A DNA stretch of 64,000 bases from NCBI RefSeq assembly GCF_003029735.1, contig NZ_KZ686270.1, positions 248,001 through 312,000 on the forward strand, read 5' to 3'. Shown here piece after piece: positions 55,351 to 63,210 of the stretch (the stretch's first letter is position 1; the number at the start of each line of letters is the position of its first letter). The notes beneath the pieces are model-generated. The model saw nothing but the letters and a program-made list of their open reading frames with translations. It ran no database searches and was not told the origin of the DNA. Source of the stretch: Pedobacter yulinensis (lineage in GTDB: Bacteria; Bacteroidota; Bacteroidia; Sphingobacteriales; Sphingobacteriaceae). A program made the position numbers and the translations under genes.

Positions 55351-56169
55351 TTAAAAGCGATAGCAATTTTGAGGCACAAAGGTAAAAGATATGCCAATAC
55401 CAACAAACATATATGTATCTCTTTTTCTAAAATCGCCGCGCTGGCTGCCTGCAGCGTTCCAGGTGCCTCCTGCCAGCTCTGCCGACCTGTCGGCCAGGGC
55501 CCTGCGCAATGGTGCCACCTGATCCGGAAAACGGGTATAGGTTCCGCTCACATCATCCAGGTAATCGCTGGTGCTGGTCCGGTAGCCTATCTCTGAAAAC
55601 ACACTCCAGTTTCCCCTGAAATTGTACCTGAACCCGGCGCCGTAGGGAATTGAAACAACAATGCGATTATAAGGGACATCCTGACCTTCGGTACGGTATT
55701 CTGCAAGGCGGTACGTGCTTCCCTGGTATTTGGCTGATGGTTCAAAGGCTGTCGCAGCCACACCGGCAAAAAGGTACGGAGTCATGAACTGTCGCCCGCC
55801 ACCAGAGAAATAATCCATGAAATTGAAGTCAAGCAGGAGCGCCGCTTCGTGAAGCGGTGATTTAAAACTCAAATTACGTTTTCGGATCTGCGCATTCGAA
55901 GACCGCGAATCCCTGGCGCTGATCGAGCCGTAACTGTATTGCCCGCGCAGACCGAAGTGTGCATCGAAATGGATCTTGCCGTACACAGCTGCCGATGGCC
56001 CGCTGATTCGGAAGGGATTCGAGGGATTAAGGTCGCCCATGTATCCGGCAGCGCCGCCGCTGAGTCCCAGTTCCCATACAGTGTCGGGAAAGGGCTGCTG
56101 CGCACAGACAACCCCGCCTGGAAAAAGGCAGAGGACAAGCAAAACGAAAACAGATCTGGTGCCGGTCAT
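55351..56169 (-). CDS. DUF6089-family outer-membrane beta-barrel protein
   Basis: A protein of about 272 residues with signal peptide ('VFVLLVLCLFPGGVVCAQ') and repeated amphipathic strands: 'WELGLSGGAAGYMGDLN', 'LRGQYSYGSISARDS', 'YLFAGVAATAFEPSA', 'IPYGAGFRYNF', 'FSEIGYRTSTSDYLDDV', ending 'GIGISFTFVPQNCYRF'. It is a small barrel found beside uppS and nadK in many Bacteroidota; function unknown. The start at 56169 leaves one base after the nadK stop; the Met at 56190 would overlap nadK. Confidence 0.85.
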   Translation of the reverse strand: MTGTRSVFVLLVLCLFPGGVVCAQQPFPDTVWELGLSGGAAGYMGDLNPSNPFRISGPSAAVYGKIHFDAHFGLRGQYSYGSISARDSRSSNAQIRKRNLSFKSPLHEAALLLDFNFMDYFSGGGRQFMTPYLFAGVAATAFEPSAKYQGSTYRLAEYRTEGQDVPYNRIVVSIPYGAGFRYNFRGNWSVFSEIGYRTSTSDYLDDVSGTYTRFPDQVAPLRRALADRSAELAGGTWNAAGSQRGDFRKRDTYMFVGIGISFTFVPQNCYRF

Positions 56170-56170
56170 A

Positions 56171-57052
56171 CTAATAATTGCGCGTATCAATTCCCCAAAG
56201 CATTTTGTTCCTTAACGTAGACAGGTAGGTTTCATTGTTAAGCCTGACCAGGTTCAGGTGAAAGCCGGCCTTGCTGATGCCCACTTTGACAGACCGGTCT
56301 ACAGTGACCGTGCGCGAGTCGCACGACACCAGGAACTTTGCGCTGCGCAGTTCAACCTCGAAAGAAAGGTTGAAGTGGTCTGGCAGGATCAGCGGACGCA
56401 CATTCAGGTTATGAGGTGCAATCGGCGTAATGACCATACTTTCTGAACTCGGGTGAATGATCGGACCACCGCAGCTTAACGAGTAAGCGGTTGAGCCGGT
56501 GGGCGTGGCAATGATCAGTCCGTCGGCCCAGTAAGAATTGACAAACTCTTCGTTCATGAAAGCATGAATGATCATCATGGCCGAATTGTCCCGCCGGTGA
56601 ATGGTAATATCGTTCAGCGCAAAGTTCTCGTCGCCAAAAAGGTGTTCTTTCGACTCAAGTAAGAGCAGTCCCCGCTGGTCAATGCTGTACTGCCGGTTGA
56701 CCAGCGCGCCGATGGCATTGCGGATCTCAGTTTTGTTAATACTGGCCAGAAAACCCAACCGACCAAAGTTGATGCCGATAACCGGGATACCGGAGTCGCG
56801 AACCAGCGAAAGCGTATCGAGCAGCGTACCGTCGCCCCCCAGGCTGAGCAGGACCTCTGCGCAGTCCCTGAGTTCGGTGTGGTTCTGAAAAGTGCCCGTA
56901 CCTTCCGGAAAGCTGATCTTGCCAACTAAAAAAGCGTGAAATTTCGTATAGATAAACGGTTTAACCCCGAATTCATTCAGTGCGTCAAGGACTTCCTGTA
57001 CATAAGCGAGCACGCTCTCGTTAAAATCTCTTCCGTATATGGCAATCGTCAT
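56171..57052 (-). CDS. nadK: NAD kinase
   Basis: Phosphorylates NAD+ to NADP+. 'VLLSLGGDGTLLDTLSLV' is the GGDG motif, 'VIGINFGRLGFLASI', 'NDITIHRRDNSAMMIIHAFMN' and 'DGLIIATPTGSTAYSLSCGGPIIHP' are the remaining family blocks. The length of 293 is normal. Situated between the CBS-domain gene and the DUF6089 gene, on the same strand. Confidence 0.96.
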   Translation of the reverse strand: MTIAIYGRDFNESVLAYVQEVLDALNEFGVKPFIYTKFHAFLVGKISFPEGTGTFQNHTELRDCAEVLLSLGGDGTLLDTLSLVRDSGIPVIGINFGRLGFLASINKTEIRNAIGALVNRQYSIDQRGLLLLESKEHLFGDENFALNDITIHRRDNSAMMIIHAFMNEEFVNSYWADGLIIATPTGSTAYSLSCGGPIIHPSSESMVITPIAPHNLNVRPLILPDHFNLSFEVELRSAKFLVSCDSRTVTVDRSVKVGISKAGFHLNLVRLNNETYLSTLRNKMLWGIDTRNY

Positions 57053-57161
57053 TCCTGGCCTGTTTGTAGATTATGTATTAAATCGATCATGGCCCTGCCT
57101 GGTGTTGAGAACGGACTAAGCTGCAATCGGACGAGCAAAAATAGGATTTTCGGCTTAAAAG

Positions 57162-57824
57162 CTAGACATTGAGGTAATTCATTAGCGAGTCGTAACGGTC
57201 GCGGCTGCCGTTCTCGTTATCGCTGTTGTTGTGCACGCTGACCACCTCATAATTGTACCGCTCAAATGAGGCAACGATGGTGGTCAATTCCGTTTTATTG
57301 ATCTTCAGCGTGACTTCGAGTCGCGTTGAATCAGGGAATGCCTGTACATAAGACGAGAGAATCTGGGCATTGTCTGCCTCGACGATCTGCGCCATGTGTG
57401 AAAGAGAATTGTTGCGGTTGCCGATGCTGAGCACAATGATGCCGCCCGGCTCGCTGACCGCATACGTCTGTGATACATATTCGAGCACCGCATGTACAGA
57501 CACCACACCCAGGTAGTTTTTTTGCATGTCAAGTACCGGCACCACCGACAGCCTGCGCTGGTGAAACATGCGCACCACATCATAAATATGCGCGTCTTCA
57601 TAAACGAACGGATTGATGAGCGAAAGTGACAGTCCGCCGATCGGCACATCCAGGTCCTGCACTTCAAACAAATCATCTTCAGAAACCAGGCCCAGAAACT
57701 GCTCGCTGTTCACCACAGGCATGTGGCTCACCTTAAAATCAGTCATCCGGTCAAGCGCCTTCTGCGCCGTGTCTGAAGTCTTCAGCGGCGGGATGGCATC
57801 TGATATGATCTCTGAGGCAATCAT
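57162..57824 (-). CDS. CBS-domain pair protein
   Basis: A 220-residue cytosolic protein. Two CBS domains span about 1-130 ('DRMTDFKVSHMPVVNSEQFLGLVSEDDL' and 'MFHQRRLSVVPVLDMQKNYLGVVSV'), followed by an ACT-like region with 'GGIIVLSIGNRNNSLSHMAQIVEADNAQILSSYVQAFPDSTRLEVTLKIN'. CBS pairs bind adenine nucleotides; the partner enzyme is unknown. Its position next to nadK is common in Bacteroidota. It starts 1 nt from the stop of the alpha/beta hydrolase gene. Confidence 0.88.
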   Translation of the reverse strand: MIASEIISDAIPPLKTSDTAQKALDRMTDFKVSHMPVVNSEQFLGLVSEDDLFEVQDLDVPIGGLSLSLINPFVYEDAHIYDVVRMFHQRRLSVVPVLDMQKNYLGVVSVHAVLEYVSQTYAVSEPGGIIVLSIGNRNNSLSHMAQIVEADNAQILSSYVQAFPDSTRLEVTLKINKTELTTIVASFERYNYEVVSVHNNSDNENGSRDRYDSLMNYLNV

Positions 57825-57825
57825 T

Positions 57826-58590
57826 TTATTTAAGCAATATACGCGCTAAAAACTTCTCAAGCAAGACATTGAACTGTTCAGGATGCTCCATCATGGGCGC
57901 ATGTCCGCATTCATCAATCCAGTTCAACTCTGAGTTGGGCAGCAGTTCATGAAATTCTTCGGCCACATCGGGCGGCGTTACACGATCGTTCCTGCCCCAG
58001 ATCAGCGATACGGGAATGGTAATTTTGGGCAGCTCTTTTGCCATATTATGCCTGATGGCCGATTTGGCAATGGTCAAAATGCGCAAAACCCGCGAACGGT
58101 CGTTGATGGTCTTGAACACCTCGTCTACGAGTTCTTTTGTTGCAATGGCCGGATCATGAAAGGTAAACTCGACTTTTTCACGGATGTAATCATAACTCTC
58201 GCGCCGCGGAAAAGAACCGCCAAAAGAATTTTCGTACAGGCCGGAGCTGCCGGTCAAGACCAGGGCCTTTACTTTTTCCTGGTGTGCCACGGTAAAGACA
58301 AGACCAACATGGCCGCCAAGCGAATTGCCCACCAGCACAACCTGCCCCAACTTTTTATATTTAATGAAACGGTGAACGTATTTGGATATGCTTTTAACAC
58401 CCAGCGTCAGAATCGGCAATTCATACAGCGGCAGGATCGGAACAATTACATGATATCGGCCTTTGAAATAATCGATTGTCGACTCCCAGTTGCTCAATTC
58501 GCCCATCAGGCCATGAAGTAACAAAAGGGTCTCGCCCGCTCCCGCTTCTATGTATCTAAAACCGTCTGCTTCAATTACTTCGTATTTCAT
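57826..58590 (-). CDS. Alpha/beta-fold hydrolase
   Basis: A 254-residue protein. 'LLLLHGLMGELSNW' is the oxyanion loop, 'VVLVGNSLGGHVGLVFT' the nucleophile elbow with Ser, 'IPVSLIWGRNDRVTPP' carries the acidic residue and 'DECGHAPMMEHPEQF' the catalytic His. Relatives include esterases and C-C hydrolases; the substrate is unknown. One base separates it from the CBS gene, so the two form an operon. Confidence 0.9.
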   Translation of the reverse strand: MKYEVIEADGFRYIEAGAGETLLLLHGLMGELSNWESTIDYFKGRYHVIVPILPLYELPILTLGVKSISKYVHRFIKYKKLGQVVLVGNSLGGHVGLVFTVAHQEKVKALVLTGSSGLYENSFGGSFPRRESYDYIREKVEFTFHDPAIATKELVDEVFKTINDRSRVLRILTIAKSAIRHNMAKELPKITIPVSLIWGRNDRVTPPDVAEEFHELLPNSELNWIDECGHAPMMEHPEQFNVLLEKFLARILLK

Positions 58591-58721
58591 ATATGGGTGC
58601 TAGAGTAAGCTGCTACTAAGTTAGCAGAGTAATGTTGATATAAGGGCAAAATAACAAATAATTTTCAATCGGCAAACAAAAATGGCCTTTGAAAGTAATT
58701 AAAGGCAGATTACATACCGAA

Positions 58722-58752
58722 AACAAAAAAAGAACAACTGACTAAGAGAGTT
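58722..58752 (-). terminator. Probable terminator at the end of the YqeY gene
   Basis: On the minus strand CAACT/AGTTG can pair around the TAG stop codon, followed by TTCTTTTTTTG. The stem is short, so the call is tentative. Confidence 0.5.
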
Positions 58753-59188
58753 GCTTTTTGACAAGTTCGGCAATCAGTTTTCCGTCGGCTTTACCGGCAA
58801 GTTCCTTGTTTGCCAGCCCCATAACGCGCCCCATATCTTTCATAGACGACGCCCCGCTTTGCAGGATGACCGAGGCGATCACCGCCTCTACTTCTGCGGC
58901 ATCAAGCTGTTTTGGTAAAAACCGGCTGATGACTTCAATTTCCTCTTCTTCAACGGTAAACAGATCTTCGCGGCCCTGTTGGCGATAAATATCAGCAGAT
59001 TCACGGCGCTGCTTGATTAAACGCTGAAGAATCTTCAGTTCGGCATCTTCGTCCGGCTGTTCTGAAGCCCCTTTTTCGGTCCTGGCCAGCAGCAATGCGG
59101 CCTTGATGGCACGAAGCCCGCGCAGTTCTGCATCGTTTTTTGCGAGCATGGCTTTTTTGATCTCCTGGTCTATGTTTTCTGAAATCAT
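58742..59188 (-). CDS. GatB/YqeY-domain protein
   Basis: A 148-residue protein of the YqeY family: 'DQEIKKAMLAKNDAELRGLRAIKAALLLARTEKG', 'LQRLIKQRRESADIYRQQGREDL', 'EEEEIEVISRFLPKQLD' and 'DMGRVMGLANKELAGKADGKLIAELVKKQL'. The domain is shared with the tail of GatB and is thought to bind tRNA in amidotransferases; the stand-alone protein's role is not established. Single gene. Confidence 0.93.
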   Translation of the reverse strand: MISENIDQEIKKAMLAKNDAELRGLRAIKAALLLARTEKGASEQPDEDAELKILQRLIKQRRESADIYRQQGREDLFTVEEEEIEVISRFLPKQLDAAEVEAVIASVILQSGASSMKDMGRVMGLANKELAGKADGKLIAELVKKQLS

Positions 59189-59263
59189 GGTAATGGCTTT
59201 ATAGGCAGCGCTTAAAAAAACGCCGCGGGGTTAATTATTGTTTTGCGGCAGGGCCGCTGTCAC

Positions 59264-60022
59264 TTACTTTCTGTTCACGATGGTTCCGGTGGCCTGGGCT
59301 GAAGGCATGATCACCAGGTCATTGATGTTCACATGGGCGGGGCGGCTGGCAGCATACCACACCGCATCTGCAATATCAGGCGCTACAAGCGGTTCCAGCC
59401 CCTCGTATACTTTTTTGGCGCGACCGGCATCGCCCTTAAAACGCACCAGGGAAAACTCCGTTTCGACCATGCCGGGGTGGATTGCCGTAACTTTAATGCC
59501 ATGCGGCAGCAGGTCGATGCGCATGCCCTTGCTCAGCGCGTCGACCGCGTGTTTCGTAGCGCAATATACATTCCCGTTCGGGTAAACTTCTTTGGCGGCA
59601 ATAGAACCGATGTTGATGACATGGCCCTTTCCGCGGTTTACCATCCAGCCTGAAACGACACGGCTTACATAGAGAAGCCCTTTGACGTTGGTATCGATCA
59701 TCGTGTCCCAATCGTCGGTATTCCCCTTGTCTATCGGATCCAGGCCCTGGCTCAGGCCGGCATTGTTCACAAGCACATCGATCTCCCTGTCTGCGCCGCT
59801 TAGGGTAGCCAGCGCTTCTTCTACCTGGTCTTTCAGGCGTACGTCTGCAACCAGGATGTTGGTGGCAACTCCGTATTGTTCAGTAAGGTCGCGGGCTATC
59901 TGCTGGAGCCGCTCTTCCCGGCGGGCCAGGAGTATTAACCGGTATCCTTGGCTGGCGAACTGATGGGCACAGGCTTCGCCAATTCCGGACGTTGCACCGG
60001 TGATCAGGGCAATTTGAGGCAT
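59264..60022 (-). CDS. SDR-family NAD(P)-dependent oxidoreductase (YdfG-like)
   Basis: A 252-residue short-chain dehydrogenase. The cofactor loop is 'ALITGATSGIGEACAHQFA', 'NNAGLSQGLDPI' follows, and the catalytic Ser/Tyr/Lys lie in 'NIGSIAAKEVYPNGNVYCATKHAV'. 'HPGMVETEFSLVRFKGD' and the overall sequence fit YdfG-type NADP-dependent 3-hydroxy-acid dehydrogenases, which oxidise L-allo-threonine, serine and related acids. Activity is inferred. Confidence 0.9.
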   Translation of the reverse strand: MPQIALITGATSGIGEACAHQFASQGYRLILLARREERLQQIARDLTEQYGVATNILVADVRLKDQVEEALATLSGADREIDVLVNNAGLSQGLDPIDKGNTDDWDTMIDTNVKGLLYVSRVVSGWMVNRGKGHVINIGSIAAKEVYPNGNVYCATKHAVDALSKGMRIDLLPHGIKVTAIHPGMVETEFSLVRFKGDAGRAKKVYEGLEPLVAPDIADAVWYAASRPAHVNINDLVIMPSAQATGTIVNRK

Positions 60023-60071
60023 GAGTTAGTTTTTTTACACCGCAAATGTAAAATTTTTTACTTCGGCAGGG

Positions 60072-60815
60072 CTATTCGAAATACAAACTGAATGTGAAAT
60101 GTCGCAGCGTAAGCCGGTCTATGGGGTTCGCGTATGGATGATCTTCGTGCTTCAGCACATCGTTCATGCTGTAAGAAAGCTTCAGTTCAGGCGACATTTT
60201 GAAATACTCGAAGTAGATATCAAACCCGATGCCTGCCTCATAAGAAAGATAACTGCGCTGGTTTTTAAGCAACTTATTGATCGGCGCCTTGTCCTCGTCG
60301 TTTGTCTTTTTACCGGGTGTAATGTCCACCGAATATTTTAAGCCACCCAACACATACGCACGAAAATTGCCCACCTTGTCAGACTTAAGTTTGATGCCAA
60401 CGGGCAAGTCGACAACCGTAGCCTGGACCCGCTGCTGCAGGCTGGAAAAGTTCGTATTGTTAACGGCCGGCTCCTTATAAACGTAGTTCAGCAAGCGGTC
60501 ATTGAAAACGAGTGAAGGCGTCATGCGTACATCAAACCTGCTGCCCAGGCGGTAATTGACTACGAACCCGATACCGAAGCCTGGCGAAGAACGGCCGTAA
60601 ACCGCGTTCAGCGAGTCTGTAATGTTGTCGTTCAGGCCCCGGTCATAATAGGGGTTTCGCCAGTCGGCTTTTTTCAGCACCTTATATTCAGAGCTGAGGT
60701 ACTGAAAATTGAAGCCGAAGTGTACCGGCTCTTCATCGACGCCTCCGCCCCACTTCTGTGCGCTGACCAGCGTGCTGCAGGAGATCAACAAAAGCAGGAC
60801 TGCGATGTGTTTCAT
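60072..60815 (-). CDS. porT: PorT-family outer-membrane protein (type IX secretion)
   Basis: A 247-residue protein with signal peptide ('VLLLLISCSTLVSAQ') and an eight-strand-type barrel: 'HFGFNFQYLSSEYKVLK', 'GFGIGFVVNYRLGSRFDVRMTPSLVFNDRLLNY', 'DLPVGIKLKSDKVGNFRAYVLGGLKYSVD', 'YEAGIGFDIYFEYFKMSPELKLSYS', ending 'FTFSLYFE'. PorT is needed for type IX secretion and gliding in Bacteroidota. The ubiE-porT gene order is conserved in the phylum and supports the call. It overlaps ubiE by 4 nt (ATGA). Confidence 0.85.
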   Translation of the reverse strand: MKHIAVLLLLISCSTLVSAQKWGGGVDEEPVHFGFNFQYLSSEYKVLKKADWRNPYYDRGLNDNITDSLNAVYGRSSPGFGIGFVVNYRLGSRFDVRMTPSLVFNDRLLNYVYKEPAVNNTNFSSLQQRVQATVVDLPVGIKLKSDKVGNFRAYVLGGLKYSVDITPGKKTNDEDKAPINKLLKNQRSYLSYEAGIGFDIYFEYFKMSPELKLSYSMNDVLKHEDHPYANPIDRLTLRHFTFSLYFE

Positions 60816-61543
60816 TTGATGCCGGTATAAATTGAACTGATACCAAAGGTTAAAGGGCGTTGTGTACTCTGCGCAAAACCGACCTTGTCCATCAGGGCCG
60901 TAAACCGCGTGCCGTCAGGAAATGCGGCTACCGACTCGGGCAGGTAAGAATAGGCACGTTCATCTTTTGAAAACATGCGGCCGAAAAATGGCGTAACCCG
61001 CCTGAAATAAAAATTGTATAGCTGTTTGACCGGGAATGCCGAAGGGTTCGAAAATTCGAGAATGACAATTTTGCCTCCCGGTTTCAATACCCGATACATG
61101 TCTGCAAGCCCCCGTTCCAGGTTCTCAAAATTACGCACACCGTACGCCACTGTAATCGCATCGAAGTGGTTGTCTTCAAAATGGAGCCCCTCAGAATCGC
61201 CAAGCTGCACAGAAAATACCGAAGAAAGGTTCTTCTCTGCAATCTTTTTGCGCGCTACCTCGAGCATCCCTTCAGAAATATCGACGCCTATGATCTTTTC
61301 GGGTCTGAGTATGCGGATTGCCTCGAGCGCAAAGTCGCCCGTGCCGGTGGCAACGTCGAGCATAAGCCTGGGTTTCAGCGCCTGCAGCTCGCGGATCGCT
61401 TTTTTTCGCCAGATGATGTCGATACCCAGCGAAAGAAAATGGTTTAGAAAATCATATGTTCCTGAGATGTTGTTAAACATATCGGCTACCTGCTCTTTCT
61501 TGCTGGTACTTCCTGTCTGGTATGGTGTAATCTGCTGACTCAT
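60812..61543 (-). CDS. ubiE: Demethylmenaquinone methyltransferase
   Basis: The SAM-dependent enzyme makes the last step of menaquinone synthesis. 'MFNNISGTYDFLNHFLSLGIDIIWRKKAI', 'LDVATGTGDFALEA' (SAM loop), 'GVDISEGMLEVARKKI', 'DAITVAYGVRNFENLERGLADMYRVLKPGG' and 'FPDGTRFTALMDKVGF' are the UbiE/COQ5 signatures. The start at 61543 gives 243 residues; an exact -7 element lies 9 nt upstream. Translationally coupled to porT. Confidence 0.96.
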   Translation of the reverse strand: MSQQITPYQTGSTSKKEQVADMFNNISGTYDFLNHFLSLGIDIIWRKKAIRELQALKPRLMLDVATGTGDFALEAIRILRPEKIIGVDISEGMLEVARKKIAEKNLSSVFSVQLGDSEGLHFEDNHFDAITVAYGVRNFENLERGLADMYRVLKPGGKIVILEFSNPSAFPVKQLYNFYFRRVTPFFGRMFSKDERAYSYLPESVAAFPDGTRFTALMDKVGFAQSTQRPLTFGISSIYTGIK

Positions 61544-61552
61544 GCTGGGCAG

Positions 61553-61560
61553 CAAAGATA
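61553..61560 (-). promoter_or_regulatory. -7 promoter element (TATCTTTG) for ubiE-porT
   Basis: Exact TAnnTTTG match on the minus strand, 9 nt before the ubiE ATG, predicting a leader of only a few bases. Confidence 0.5.
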
Positions 61561-61677
61561 GTGAATTCGAAGCTTAGTAGCACCCGGCATCTCGCCCGTC
61601 GGGCAACATTGCAGTAGCAGATTCGGTCCCGACGGGTCTGGGCGTCTTTCGCTGAATGCGAACACCTAACTTTTGCC

Positions 61678-61685
61678 TACCTTTG
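61678..61685 (+). promoter_or_regulatory. -7 promoter element (TACCTTTG) for engB
   Basis: Exact TAnnTTTG match, 4 nt before the engB ATG; the transcript would begin at or beside the start codon. Confidence 0.55.
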
Positions 61686-61689
61686 CTGC

Positions 61690-62304
61690 ATGATCATTAA
61701 AACGGCCGTATTTGTTTGCAGCAACACCAAGGTCTCGGCGCTGCCCGCGCCAGACAAGCCAGAATATGCGTTCATCGGGCGCTCAAACGTAGGTAAGTCT
61801 TCGCTTATCAACCGCCTCGTTAACCAGCACGGACTGGCGAAAACCTCGCAGCGCCCGGGCAAAACGCAACTGATCAACCATTTCCTGATCAACGAAAGCT
61901 GGTACATCGTCGACCTTCCGGGTTATGGTTACGCAAAGGTTTCGAAGTCAAGCCGGGAAGCATGGGAGAAATTTATTCGCAATTACCTGACAAAACGGGA
62001 AAGCCTGCAGTGCGTAATGGTACTTATAGACAGTCGGCACGAGCCGCAGCAGATCGATCTTGATTTCTGTTACTGGCTCGGCGAATGCGGCCTGCCCTTT
62101 GCCATTGTGTTTACCAAGGCCGACAAACAGGGCGCCGGCAAAACCGACCAGAATGTAGCCAAATTCCGAAAGTCGCTTTCAGCCTGGTTCGAGGAAATAC
62201 CTCCGGTATTCGTTACCTCTGCCGAAAAAGGTGAGGGGCGCGAAGAACTGCTTGGCTTTATTGAAGAGGTAAACAAAGATTTTGTGTTACCCAAGCTTTC
62301 CTGA
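61690..62304 (+). CDS. engB: Ribosome biogenesis GTPase YsxC/EngB
   Basis: A 204-residue TRAFAC GTPase for large-subunit assembly: G1 'GRSNVGKSSLINRL', G2 Thr in 'SQRPGKTQLINHF', G3 'YIVDLPGYGYAKVSK', G4 'FTKADKQG' and G5 'TSAEKGEG'. Length normal. Divergent from ubiE. The promoter element just before the ATG makes a leaderless mRNA likely. The prenyltransferase gene follows after 38 nt. Confidence 0.96.
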   Translation: MIIKTAVFVCSNTKVSALPAPDKPEYAFIGRSNVGKSSLINRLVNQHGLAKTSQRPGKTQLINHFLINESWYIVDLPGYGYAKVSKSSREAWEKFIRNYLTKRESLQCVMVLIDSRHEPQQIDLDFCYWLGECGLPFAIVFTKADKQGAGKTDQNVAKFRKSLSAWFEEIPPVFVTSAEKGEGREELLGFIEEVNKDFVLPKLS

Positions 62305-62342
62305 TACTTTTGTAAGTTTTTAATCGCAGAAGACCTGATTTA

Positions 62343-63209
62343 ATGAAAAAATACTTCTCACTTGTGCTCTTCGCCCACTCTATATTTGCCATGCCATTTG
62401 CGCTGATCGGCTTTTTCCTGGGAGTGAGCAGCGCTGATGCACCATTTTCCTGGCTCAAATTGTTGCTGGTGGTTCTGTGTATGGTCTTTGCCAGAAATTC
62501 GGCCATGGCGTTTAACCGCTACCTGGACCGCGATATTGACGCACGCAACCCGCGTACGGCCGACCGCGACATTCCTGCAGGTCGCATTTCTGCCAGAGAG
62601 GCTCTGCTGTTCGTGGTGATCAACTGCGGTTTATTCATGGCCGCAACCTGGTTCATCAATCCGCTGTGCTTTTACCTCTCGCCTGTGGCGCTGTTTGTGG
62701 TCTTGTTTTACAGCTACACAAAACGTTTCACGGCACTTTGTCACCTGGTGCTCGGGCTGGGGCTGGCGCTTGCTCCGATCGGCGCATACATTGCCGTAAC
62801 CGGTCACTTTGATCTTGTTCCACTGCTCTACTCGTTTACCGTATTGTTCTGGACCGCGGGCTTTGATATCATTTATGCGCTGCAGGACGAAGACTTTGAT
62901 AAACAGGAAAAACTACATTCCATCCCCTCGTTGCTGGGCCGGCGGCGGGCGCTACAGGTGTCGGTTTGGCTGCATGTTCTGTCGGCTGCCTGTGTAATCG
63001 CGCCTTTGTTCTTCAGCACCTTTGGTCCTGTATATTACGTCGGTCTTCTTTTTTTCTGCGCCATGTTGATCTACCAGCACCTGCTTGTTAAACCCGGCGA
63101 CATCAGTAAAGTTAACCGGGCATTTGCCACCACGAACGGCGTGGCTTCGGTAATTTTCGCCGCCTGTTTCCTTATCGATACACTCATCAGAACTTATCCC
63201 AATACCTGA
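62343..63209 (+). CDS. UbiA-family prenyltransferase (probable MqnP)
   Basis: A 288-residue membrane protein with about eight TM helices. The first Asp motif is 'AFNRYLDRDIDARNPRTADRDIPAGRIS' (Asn58, Asp62, Asp66) and the second 'DIIYALQDEDFDKQEKLHSIP'. The 'DARNPRTA.R.IPAG' form matches the UbiA-like group assigned to MqnP of the futalosine menaquinone route rather than MenA. Together with UbiE nearby it points to menaquinone as the quinone. Substrate assignment is by motif only. One base separates it from the next gene. Confidence 0.82.
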   Translation: MKKYFSLVLFAHSIFAMPFALIGFFLGVSSADAPFSWLKLLLVVLCMVFARNSAMAFNRYLDRDIDARNPRTADRDIPAGRISAREALLFVVINCGLFMAATWFINPLCFYLSPVALFVVLFYSYTKRFTALCHLVLGLGLALAPIGAYIAVTGHFDLVPLLYSFTVLFWTAGFDIIYALQDEDFDKQEKLHSIPSLLGRRRALQVSVWLHVLSAACVIAPLFFSTFGPVYYVGLLFFCAMLIYQHLLVKPGDISKVNRAFATTNGVASVIFAACFLIDTLIRTYPNT

Positions 63210-63210
63210 C